DNA of 64,000 nt from Paenibacillus selenitireducens (GTDB lineage Bacteria > Bacillota > Bacilli > Paenibacillales > Paenibacillaceae): the NCBI RefSeq assembly GCF_002021565.1, contig NZ_MSZX01000006.1:248027-312026 (forward strand), given 5' to 3'. The notes under the pieces are model-generated. The model did no database searches. It was given only the letters and a program-made list of their open reading frames with translations, and was not told the origin of the DNA. Position 1 is the first letter of the stretch. Each line of letters opens with the position of its first letter. The position numbers and the translations under genes are program-made. Shown here piece by piece: positions 1 to 6,763 of the stretch.

Positions 1-514
1 TACCTTTTGCATAAGCAAGACCGATTGCTTGTGCGTTTCCAGTCGCATCTTGCTCAATCGCGATAAGTCCTGGTACGCCGAAACCTTCAACATACGTACG
101 ACGAACCATGTGGCCTGGAGATTTAGGAGCAACTAGCAATACGTCGTTGCCTTTCTTAGGAACGATTTGTCCGAAGTGAACGTTGAAACCGTGGGAGAAC
201 AACAATGCCGCATCGGATTTCAAGTTCGGTTCGATTTCATTTTTGTAGACACTTGCTTGTGTTTCGTCTGGCATCAAGATTTGGACAACATCCGCACGCA
301 ATGTTGCGTCAGCAACAGACAATACTTCAAAGCCGTCGTTGCGAGCTTTATCCGCTGATTTACCTTCACGAAGTCCGATCACTACGTTCAATCCGCTGTC
401 ACGCAAGTTTTGTGCTTGTGCATGACCTTGGCTTCCGTACCCGATAACTGCGATTGTTTTTCCTTTAAGTACACTCAACTCTGCATCATTTTCGTAGAAC
501 ATATTAACTGCCAT
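1..514 (-). CDS. ilvC: Ketol-acid reductoisomerase, N-terminal part (cut by window edge)
   Basis: IlvC converts acetolactate or acetohydroxybutyrate to the dihydroxy acid with NADPH, the second common step of valine, leucine and isoleucine synthesis. Only the first 171 codons lie in the window; the C-terminal catalytic part is off the left edge. The start is the ATG at 514, seven bases behind an AGGAGG-type site (about 522-528), giving [10 protein letters not shown]. The Rossmann nucleotide-binding loop GYGSQG is at residues 25-30, and the [10 protein letters not shown] and [10 protein letters not shown] motifs typical of the family follow. It is the third gene of the ilvB-ilvN-ilvC transcript. 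Confidence 0.97.
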   Translation of the reverse strand, partial: MAVNMFYENDAELSVLKGKTIAVIGYGSQGHAQAQNLRDSGLNVVIGLREGKSADKARNDGFEVLSVADATLRADVVQILMPDETQASVYKNEIEPNLKSDAALLFSHGFNVHFGQIVPKKGNDVLLVAPKSPGHMVRRTYVEGFGVPGLIAIEQDATGNAQAIGLAYAKG

Positions 515-548
515 AATAATATAATCCTCCTTTAATTTAAGACCCTTA

Positions 549-599
549 GTAAGCGGGTGTTTCAAAGGACCAGGTTTGTCCTCTCAAACACCCGCTTAC
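549..599 (-). other. Stable hairpin in the ilvN-ilvC gap
   Basis: A perfect 14-bp inverted repeat (549-562 with 586-599) encloses a 23-base loop between ilvN and ilvC. No T-tract follows, so it does not look like a terminator. It could protect the 3' end of an ilvBN message or mark a processing site that sets ilvC expression apart; that role is inferred from its position. Confidence 0.7.
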
Positions 600-665
600 C
601 GGGCATTTGATGATCATAGTAAATAATAATCTTTAATCTTTAATCAAGAATTTAAATTTACCTTG

Positions 666-1157
666 CTAGTTGGCGTTACCGCGAATCATCGCGGTAACAC
701 CGGTACGGCTTAATTCACGAATGCCGTAAGGTTTCATCAATTCGATCATTGCATCAATCTTTTCGGTATCGCCAACAACCTGAACCATCAAGCTATTCGG
801 CCCGATATCTACAACCGCTGCGCGGAACGTTTCAACAACGCCCAAAATTTCTGGGCGAGCACTTGGCTCGGCTTTGACTTTAATCAACGCAAGCTCGCGA
901 CCAACCATCGGTTTGGAGCTTAAGTCAATTACTTTGATAACATCGATGAGTTTGTATAATTGTTTCTCGATTTGCTCTAATGTGCCGCTATCTCCTTCGG
1001 TTACGATAACCATACGAGATAATCCAGCTTCTTCGGACTGCCCCACGGTGATACTTTCGATATTAAATCCGCGACGGCCGAACAATCCGGACACCCGCTG
1101 CAATACACCTGGCTGATCGTTAACAAGAACGGCGATGGTATGTTTTGTCTTCATCAT
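666..1157 (-). CDS. ilvN: Acetolactate synthase small (regulatory) subunit
   Basis: This is the regulatory subunit of acetolactate synthase; it binds the large subunit and confers feedback inhibition by valine. The 163 residues have the usual length. An ACT domain occupies about residues 5-80, beginning HTIAVLVNDQPGVLQRVSGL with the GRRGFNIESI segment, and the C-terminal half matches the ALS-small C domain. The ATG start overlaps the stop of ilvB as ATGA (1154-1157), indicating translational coupling. A GGGGGA ribosome site lies inside the end of ilvB. The gene is also called ilvH in Bacillus. Confidence 0.97.
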   Translation of the reverse strand: MMKTKHTIAVLVNDQPGVLQRVSGLFGRRGFNIESITVGQSEEAGLSRMVIVTEGDSGTLEQIEKQLYKLIDVIKVIDLSSKPMVGRELALIKVKAEPSARPEILGVVETFRAAVVDIGPNSLMVQVVGDTEKIDAMIELMKPYGIRELSRTGVTAMIRGNAN

Positions 1158-2899
1158 TCGCTATCCCCCATTATCATTTGATCAATCGTGTCTCCTGCTT
1201 GAACCATTGGGTACACATTCTCACCCTTACGGACAACAAACTCGACAACGACAGGTCCCGGTGTATTCATCGCTTCTTGCCATGCAGATTCGGCTTCGTC
1301 TTTATTCGTTGCACGCAATCCCTTAACTCCATAAGCTTCCGCTAGTTTTACGAAATCCGGGCTGCCTTCCAAATCAATGTGGCTGTACCGACCTTTGTAG
1401 ATAATCTCTTGCCACTGACGAACCATTCCCAACACTTGGTTGTTAATGATAACGACTTTAACAGGAATGTTGTTAATCGCGCAAATCGCAAGTTCCTGCG
1501 CACACATCTGCATCCCGCCGTCTCCGTTAATCGAGATGACAAGACGATCTGGATGTGCCATCTGTGCTCCGATCGAAGATGGGAATCCGAAGCCCATCGT
1601 TCCTAGACCACCTGATGTAATAAAGGAGCGCGGTTGATTAAATTTATAATACTGCGCCGACCACATTTGATGCTGCCCTACATCCGTTGTCACGATCGCT
1701 TCACCGTTCGTTGTGCGATGCAGCATTTCGATAACCCATTGCGGTTTCAATTCGGTATTCGAATCTTCATATCGCAGCGGTTGTTCCTGCTTCCACGTTT
1801 CGACTTGTGCACGCCATGCATCCGCTTGGCTTGCATGCTTCGCATCTTTATTCAAGATTTGAAGTACGGTCTTCACATCCCCAACGATCGGGATATCCGT
1901 CGGAACGTTCTTACCAATTTCGGCTGGATCAATATCGATGTGCACAACCTTCGCTTTTGGCGCAAACCCGTCCAGCTTCATGGTCACCCGGTCATCGAAT
2001 CGTGCTCCGATATTGATTAAGAGATCCGCATTTTGAAGTGCTTTGTTCGATGCGTACGTTCCGTGCATCCCCGGCATGCCAAGCCATAGATCGTGTCCGC
2101 TTGGGAATCCGCCTAAGCCGAGCAACGTTGTTGTGATTGGAATCCCTGTTGTCGTAACGAATTGATACAACTCATCATGTCCACCCGAGTATACAACACC
2201 GCCGCCTGCAAGAATTATAGGTCTTTCTGCCGATTCAATCGCTTTAAGCAATTTATCTGTTTGAAGACGATTCGGATTCACGGTTGGATGATAACCCCGA
2301 ATGTTGGTCGTCGTTTCAGGTTTAAACATCGTTTTCTTCGCCGATACGTCTTTCGGAATATCGATCAATACGGGACCTTTACGACCCGTCGAGGCAATAT
2401 GGAACGCTTCGTGAATGATGCGCGGCAAATCCTCTACGTCACGAACTAAATAACTATGCTTCGTAATTGGCATCGTAATTCCGGTAATATCCGCTTCTTG
2501 GAAAGCATCTGTACCGATAAAGTTCGTCGCTACGTTGCCTGTGATGACCACAAGCGGCACCGAATCCATATAAGCGGTGGCAATTCCTGTGACAAGGTTC
2601 GTTGCCCCCGGTCCTGACGTCGCGATACATACGCCAACTTTACCACTAGCTCTTGCATATCCATCAGCAGCATGAATTGCACCTTGTTCATGTCGAGTTA
2701 ATACATGCTTGAAATCATCAAATCCATGCATCGCATCGTAAATGTAGAGTACGGCGCCGCCTGGATAACCAAAGACGCATTCAACACCTTCTAACAGTAA
2801 GCTGCGTAGTAAAATTTCAGATCCCGTAATCACTTCCGGTTTCATCCATTTCTCTCGTAATTGTTCTTTTGACCCCATCATAGCACTCTGAGCGTTCAT
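1154..2899 (-). CDS. ilvB: Acetolactate synthase large (catalytic) subunit
   Basis: The thiamine-diphosphate enzyme condenses two pyruvates, or pyruvate with 2-oxobutyrate, at the entry of branched-chain amino acid synthesis. At 581 residues it has full family length. The catalytic Glu is E71 in the LTRHEQGAIHAADGYAR motif. The ThDP/Mg site GDGG...NN lies near residue 456. FAD-domain features (residues about 200-350) are present. The ATG at 2899 follows an AAAGGAGGAACACTT ribosome site. It is the first gene of the operon, directly downstream of the T-box leader terminator. Confidence 0.98.
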   Translation of the reverse strand: MNAQSAMMGSKEQLREKWMKPEVITGSEILLRSLLLEGVECVFGYPGGAVLYIYDAMHGFDDFKHVLTRHEQGAIHAADGYARASGKVGVCIATSGPGATNLVTGIATAYMDSVPLVVITGNVATNFIGTDAFQEADITGITMPITKHSYLVRDVEDLPRIIHEAFHIASTGRKGPVLIDIPKDVSAKKTMFKPETTTNIRGYHPTVNPNRLQTDKLLKAIESAERPIILAGGGVVYSGGHDELYQFVTTTGIPITTTLLGLGGFPSGHDLWLGMPGMHGTYASNKALQNADLLINIGARFDDRVTMKLDGFAPKAKVVHIDIDPAEIGKNVPTDIPIVGDVKTVLQILNKDAKHASQADAWRAQVETWKQEQPLRYEDSNTELKPQWVIEMLHRTTNGEAIVTTDVGQHQMWSAQYYKFNQPRSFITSGGLGTMGFGFPSSIGAQMAHPDRLVISINGDGGMQMCAQELAICAINNIPVKVVIINNQVLGMVRQWQEIIYKGRYSHIDLEGSPDFVKLAEAYGVKGLRATNKDEAESAWQEAMNTPGPVVVEFVVRKGENVYPMVQAGDTIDQMIMGDSE

Positions 2900-2944
2900 A
2901 AGTGTTCCTCCTTTTTAAAAGATTAAAGCAGTAAAGTGAAATTA

Positions 2945-2999
2945 ATAAAAAAAACCTCTCGTCCTCACACGTATCTTACGTGATGAGGGACGAAAGGTT
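2945..2999 (-). terminator. T-box regulated intrinsic terminator
   Basis: A long hairpin pairs AACCTTTCGTCC with GGACGAGAGGTT around an ACGTAAGATACGT apical stem, followed by eight T residues on the minus strand. It is the default-off structure of the T-box leader. Confidence 0.93.
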
Positions 3000-3292
3000 G
3001 TTCTTCCGTGGTACCACCCAAATTTGCTACACATCTCACAATGAATAGCCTTCTCAAGTATAGGCAAGCCGTCCAATTCCTGTTCTTCGGCCCATACCCT
3101 GATACGTAACGTGTATCTTACGATTCTCCCTAATAGTTCCCAAGTGGAATTCGTTCAGGAGAACAGCTCCGAGGTGAGCTCGTATATAAGGGATTTCGGC
3201 GGTGGTTGCAGCAAATTCCACACGCTCTCTGAGCAAAAGAGCCCTTAAAACTTCGTCCTCTTCATCGCTATTGCCAATATGTTTCAAATGTT
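2945..3292 (-). promoter_or_regulatory. T-box riboswitch leader, leucine type
   Basis: The leader RNA of the ilv operon reads leftward. The 14-base T-box core TGGGTGGTACCACG lies at 3007-3020, the AGAGAG element of stem I near 3225-3233, and the GGTGG...GCTGCAACCACC region just 3' of it. In the specifier region the triplet CTC followed by a purine (3176-3178) fits a leucine codon, as in many ilv-leu leaders. Uncharged tRNA-Leu would stabilise the antiterminator formed with the T-box and allow read-through into ilvB. An open frame across this region is an artefact of the structured RNA. Confidence 0.93.
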
Positions 3293-3298
3293 AGAGAT

Positions 3299-3328
3299 AT
3301 TATATTCCTAGCTGTTGTCAGAAGTCAA
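3299..3328 (-). promoter_or_regulatory. Sigma-A promoter of the ilv T-box operon
   Basis: TTGACT (3323-3328) and TATAAT (3299-3304) on the minus strand are separated by 18 bases. The promoter sits just upstream of the first stem I elements, so the transcript would start near 3290. Confidence 0.8.
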
Positions 3329-3429
3329 TAGCTATGTAGATAAAAAAAATTTACCCTCACAGCTGCTCCCACATACTATACATTATCCAGCTCATGCACT
3401 TTGACCGTAAGTTTAGGGAGTGAATCTGT

Positions 3430-3873
3430 ATGATAATCCGCATGAGACAACCGTTATTGGACGATAGGACACTCATCAATTTGGTCCAGTCGGAGCTAAT
3501 TCCACACACCTCTTTTTCCATGACAGAAACAGAATTAACGCAAGATGTCATGACAAGGCTTCGTCGAGGAACAACGTTTGTACTATCTCCAACACACCAA
3601 CATCCACCGCTCGGCTATATCCATGTGATGATTCACGGCAAACTATTATATATCGACATGCTCGCTATTTCTGCATCATATCAACGCCAAGGCTACGGAG
3701 CTAGCTTGCTTCAAGCCGGTGAAAACTATGCACGGAGCCGCGGATGCAAGCAAGCCAAGCTGCTCGTCGATGAAGGCAACAAAAAAGCACTTCTGTTTTA
3801 TCATCGCTACGGATACCGAACGGTGAAGCATTGGCCTGATACGCATTATTATGAGCTATTCAAAATGCTATAA
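3430..3873 (+). CDS. GNAT-family N-acetyltransferase
   Basis: A 147-residue acetyl-CoA-dependent acetyltransferase of unknown substrate. The acetyl-CoA pyrophosphate loop QRQGYG is at residues 85-90 after the beta-4 strand LLYIDMLAIS, and the C-terminal FYHRYGYR motif follows. The ATG follows GGGAGTGAATCTGT. It is divergent from the ilv operon and convergent with the next gene, so it is probably monocistronic. Confidence 0.85.
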   Translation: MIIRMRQPLLDDRTLINLVQSELIPHTSFSMTETELTQDVMTRLRRGTTFVLSPTHQHPPLGYIHVMIHGKLLYIDMLAISASYQRQGYGASLLQAGENYARSRGCKQAKLLVDEGNKKALLFYHRYGYRTVKHWPDTHYYELFKML

Positions 3874-3894
3874 GCAGCAGGCTCCTTGCTGATT

Positions 3895-4197
3895 TTAGTA
3901 AAATCCCCCGTACGGAGAACCGCCATATCCATAACCACCATAGCCGCCGTATCCACCATACCCACCGTATCCTCCATAGCCGAAGCCAGAAGGCTGCGTT
4001 ACGCCAATGGCTAATAAATCAAATAACACGAGTGGAATCAATGCTTTTATTTGCACTTTTCTACCTGATTTCCGTTCAAGAACGAATTGATTTCCAGAAA
4101 TACGCAGCAGTTTACCCGATACGCGTCTGCCATCTTTTCGCACAACATAGACATGTTTGCCAATCAGCTTCCGAGCCTGATTTTTGGTAACAGCCAT
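3895..4197 (-). CDS. Small basic protein with Gly-Tyr repeat tail
   Basis: A 100-residue protein of unrecognised function. Residues 1-60 are rich in Lys/Arg and beta-prone segments (KHVYVVRKDGRRVSGKLL); residues 71-100 are a low-complexity tail of five YGG-type repeats ending SPYGGFY. Such GY-rich tails occur in spore coat and other cohesive surface proteins of Bacillales; the spore assignment is an inference. The ATG has a GGGAGGGG ribosome site. A CATAGAATA box upstream resembles a sigma-K -10 element. Confidence 0.75.
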   Translation of the reverse strand: MAVTKNQARKLIGKHVYVVRKDGRRVSGKLLRISGNQFVLERKSGRKVQIKALIPLVLFDLLAIGVTQPSGFGYGGYGGYGGYGGYGGYGYGGSPYGGFY

Positions 4198-4233
4198 GTG
4201 AAATCCCCTCCCTTTGTGATGCTCTCTATAGTC

Positions 4234-4262
4234 TATTCTATGAAACTAGGAAGCGCTTGGGT
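4234..4262 (-). promoter_or_regulatory. Possible sigma-K-like promoter
   Basis: On the minus strand ACC (4260-4262), 17 bases, then CATAGAATA (4234-4242) fit the loose sigma-K pattern (AC, then CATANNNTA). It lies 37 bases before the Gly-Tyr protein. Such short matches arise by chance. Confidence 0.25.
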
Positions 4263-4346
4263 ACTTGTCACCTACCAACTACACATCCGCAATTTACTCG
4301 ACTTCACGAGGTTCACCATGATGGCAGCTTCACGGAAAAAAGCAAA

Positions 4347-4389
4347 AAAAACAGAGTCCCCGTCATATCTGACGTGTAACTCTGTTTTT
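4347..4389 (-). terminator. Intrinsic terminator after ROK kinase
   Basis: The hairpin AAAACAGAGT...ACTCTGTTTT is flanked by A/T tracts on both sides. It follows the kinase gene on the minus strand and could act in both directions. Confidence 0.8.
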
Positions 4390-4409
4390 GCTTGGATCTC
4401 ACACCTATA

Positions 4410-5285
4410 TTATCTTAATGCACGTGATGCTAGCGCCAATGTACCGCAAAGCCCTGCATTATCCCCTAATGCCGGAGGCACAACATACTGATCGATGCCT
4501 TGTAAAATCGCTTGATGCGGCACGTAGCCATTCAACAATTCAACTAATTTCTGACGAATAAGTGGGAACAGCTGAGGCTGCTTCATCACCCCGCCGCCAA
4601 GAATAATACGTTCAGGAGATACAGTTAGCACATAGTTCACCAATGCTTGCGCCAAATAATGTGCTTCCATTTCCCATGCGATATGATCGCTTGGCAACTC
4701 ATATCCCTTCACGCCCCAACGTTCTTCAATGCCCGGACCTGCTGCCATCCCTTCCAGACAATCATGATGGTACGGACAACGTCCCGCATATGTATCTTCA
4801 GGATGTCTACGCACAAGGATATGCCCAGCTTCTGGATGTGTTAAACCGTGAACAAGCTCGCCGTTCACAAGTACACCGGCACCGATTCCTGTACCAACCG
4901 TAATATACATACAGTTCTTTAAGCCCTTCGCCGCACCCCAAGTTGCTTCGCCAAGCGCCGCGCCATTGACATCTGTATCGAATCCCATCGGAACTTTGAT
5001 TTGCTCTTTTAATGCCGTAAGTAGCGGATAATTGCCCCATCCCGGCTTCGGCGTACTTGTAACATATCCGTAGGTTGCACTGTCTTGTTGCAGATCCACG
5101 GGACCAAACGAACCTACACCTAATGCCGTAATCGATTTATCTTGAAAATAGTCGAACACCTGACGAAGTGTCTCTTCAGGATTCGTTGTTGGAAAGCTTG
5201 TCCGATCGATGACTTCTCCATCTTTCGTACCGATTCCGCACACAAACTTCGTACCGCCGGCTTCAATACCACCTAGTAATTCCAT
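4410..5285 (-). CDS. ROK-family sugar kinase (fructokinase/glucokinase-like)
   Basis: An ATP-dependent hexose kinase of 291 residues, closest in motif pattern to the Bacillus fructokinase group. The phosphate-1 loop GGIEAGGTK is at the N-terminus, TVGTGIGAG in the middle, and a structural zinc site follows the GH..D..GRCPYHHDCLEG pattern. The start chosen is the ATG at 5285, behind GGGAGAGACTT; a longer open frame upstream covers the preceding operon's terminator and is rejected. It appears to be a single-gene unit. Confidence 0.88.
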   Translation of the reverse strand: MELLGGIEAGGTKFVCGIGTKDGEVIDRTSFPTTNPEETLRQVFDYFQDKSITALGVGSFGPVDLQQDSATYGYVTSTPKPGWGNYPLLTALKEQIKVPMGFDTDVNGAALGEATWGAAKGLKNCMYITVGTGIGAGVLVNGELVHGLTHPEAGHILVRRHPEDTYAGRCPYHHDCLEGMAAGPGIEERWGVKGYELPSDHIAWEMEAHYLAQALVNYVLTVSPERIILGGGVMKQPQLFPLIRQKLVELLNGYVPHQAILQGIDQYVVPPALGDNAGLCGTLALASRALR

Positions 5286-5345
5286 AAGTCTCTCCCTCTC
5301 CCTCATGCCTCTTATATTGTGAATAGATGTACAAACATTCTGTGC

Positions 5346-5374
5346 AAAAAGAGCCGCCACCGAAGTGACGACTC
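5346..5374 (-). terminator. Intrinsic terminator of the infC-rpmI-rplT operon
   Basis: The stem GAGTCGTCAC/GTGGCGGCTC with a TTCG tetraloop is followed by five T residues, starting 16 bases after the rplT stop. Confidence 0.88.
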
Positions 5375-5389
5375 CTATACCCACGCCAA

Positions 5390-5749
5390 TTAAGCGTTGA
5401 TTTTTTCTTTAGCAACGCCAGCCAAAGAGTTGAACGCACTAATATCGTTCACTGCTAAGTCAGCTAACATTTTGCGGTTGATGTCTACACCAGCTAATTT
5501 CAAACCATGCATCAATTTGCTGTAAGACAAGCCATTCATACGAGCAGCCGCGTTAATACGAACGATCCACAATTTGCGGAAGTTACGTTTTGTTGTGCGA
5601 CGATCACGGTATGCATAGATCAGGGATTTATTAACCTGTTCTTTTGCAGTTTTGAAAATTCTATGTTTCGAGCCAAAGTAACCTTTAGCAAGCTTTAAAA
5701 TCTTTTTATGACGACGACGTGTTACAAATCCGCCTTTTACTCTTGCCAT
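5390..5749 (-). CDS. rplT: 50S ribosomal protein L20
   Basis: L20 is a 119-residue, 23S rRNA-binding protein needed early in 50S assembly. The sequence starts [20 protein letters not shown] with the long basic N-terminal extension, followed by the family signature [20 protein letters not shown]. It is the last gene of the infC-rpmI-rplT operon. In Bacillus it represses its own operon by binding the leader RNA. Confidence 0.98.
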   Translation of the reverse strand: MARVKGGFVTRRRHKKILKLAKGYFGSKHRIFKTAKEQVNKSLIYAYRDRRTTKRNFRKLWIVRINAAARMNGLSYSKLMHGLKLAGVDINRKMLADLAVNDISAFNSLAGVAKEKINA

Positions 5750-5780
5750 TTCGAAGTACCTCCCAATAGATTAAAGTGTA

Positions 5781-5981
5781 TTATTTCAAGTTCGATAAGC
5801 CTTGTTTCAAACGTCTTACATCGCCTGCTGCCATGTTCGGTTGCGTACAAAGAACACGTTTAGCACGGTTGGATTTATGGGAAAGCAAGTGGTTCTTGCA
5901 AGATTTATATCTTTTTACTTTACCCGTACCAGTGATTTTGAAGCGGTCTTTCAGACTGCTATGTGTTTTCATTTTAGGCAT
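5781..5981 (-). CDS. rpmI: 50S ribosomal protein L35
   Basis: A 66-residue basic ribosomal protein beginning MPKMKTHSSLKDRFKITGTG, the usual family start. It lies between infC (28 bases away) and rplT (31 bases away), and has a GAGGAACAACAA ribosome site. It is part of the large ribosomal subunit. Confidence 0.98.
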   Translation of the reverse strand: MPKMKTHSSLKDRFKITGTGKVKRYKSCKNHLLSHKSNRAKRVLCTQPNMAAGDVRRLKQGLSNLK

Positions 5982-6009
5982 TTGTTGTTCCTCCTCAATT
6001 TAGACTTAT

Positions 6010-6525
6010 TTAGGCCTTAGGCGCTAAAATCATGATCATGCTACGGCCTTCCAGCTTCGCAGCACGTTCAACTGTACAAAGTTCTTGCTCATTCGCTTCT
6101 TGCAATACGCGTTCAAGCACTTTTCTTCCGATATCGGAATGTGCAATCTCACGACCACGGAAACGAACAGAACATTTTACCTTGTCGCCTTCTTTTAAGA
6201 ACTTAAATACATTGCGAAGCTTCGTTTGGAAATCATGTTCATCGATGTTGGCACGGAACCATACTTCCTTAACATCGACGATCTTTTGATTCTTACGAGC
6301 CTCTTTTTCTTTCTTCTGCTGCTCGTAACGGAATTTACCATAATCCATAATCCGACAAACAGGCGGTTTCGCTGTTGGTGCTACATTGACCAAATCTAGA
6401 TTCGCATCGATCGCCATTTGAAGCGCCTCACGAAACGGTGTAATACCGATTTGCTCGCCTTCTGCACCTACAAGACGTACTTCCTTCGCCCGAATTTCCT
6501 CGTTAATCATATGTTCCTTGCTAAT
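6010..6525 (-). CDS. infC: Translation initiation factor IF-3 (ATT start)
   Basis: IF-3 binds the 30S subunit, prevents premature 50S joining and rejects incorrect start codons. The protein begins (M)SKEHMINEEIRAKEVRLV and has the central lysine-rich linker QQKKEKEARKNQ and the C-terminal KCSVRFRGREIAHS region. The start is taken as ATT at 6523-6525 because GGAGGT lies seven bases upstream and the encoded N-terminus then aligns with Bacillus IF-3; an ATG only appears six codons later without a good ribosome site. Non-AUG starts let IF-3 repress its own translation, a known infC property. Length 171 residues. Confidence 0.94.
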   Translation of the reverse strand: MSKEHMINEEIRAKEVRLVGAEGEQIGITPFREALQMAIDANLDLVNVAPTAKPPVCRIMDYGKFRYEQQKKEKEARKNQKIVDVKEVWFRANIDEHDFQTKLRNVFKFLKEGDKVKCSVRFRGREIAHSDIGRKVLERVLQEANEQELCTVERAAKLEGRSMIMILAPKA

Positions 6526-6720
6526 ACCATCCACCTCCAACTTGATTTCCCTTTTAAAAATAAAAGGGATGTGAGCTCCAGAAGAACCCACATCCCATTT
6601 GATCATTATCGTAAATGAACACATCACATGAATAGATATCATGGATCAATGGACCAGCCAACCAATGTCGGACAGGTGAGAAGCGGGTGCTTCTACTTGA
6701 CTCTTTAGCTAAAACGTACT
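6526..6720 (-). promoter_or_regulatory. infC-operon leader with attenuator (L20-type)
   Basis: A roughly 190-base untranslated leader precedes infC. It ends in a strong hairpin, GGGATGTGGG...CTCACATCCC, followed by TTTTATTTTT (6552-6598), located only 27 bases before the ATT start. A smaller GAAGC/GCTTC hairpin lies at 6680-6693. In Bacillus subtilis L20 binds this leader and favours termination. The position and architecture match; the exact Rfam assignment was not tested. Confidence 0.75.
6552..6598 (-). terminator. Leader terminator/attenuator before infC
   Basis: A hairpin of about ten pairs with a T-rich tail on the minus strand, upstream of the infC ribosome site, so transcription must pass it to express the operon. 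Confidence 0.85.
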
Positions 6721-6725
6721 TGAAT

Positions 6726-6754
6726 AATATATCACGTCGGACATGGGATGTCAA
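6726..6754 (-). promoter_or_regulatory. Sigma-A promoter of infC-rpmI-rplT
   Basis: TTGACA (6749-6754) and TATATT (6726-6731) are separated by 17 bases, just downstream of the antiporter stop codon. The consensus -35 fits a strongly expressed translation operon. Confidence 0.82.
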
Positions 6755-6763
6755 ATATCATTT

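Noticed and set aside
3054-3287. 77-codon open frame on the minus strand before ilvB
   Set aside because: It coincides with the T-box leader's conserved RNA elements and has no ribosome site; the open frame is incidental.
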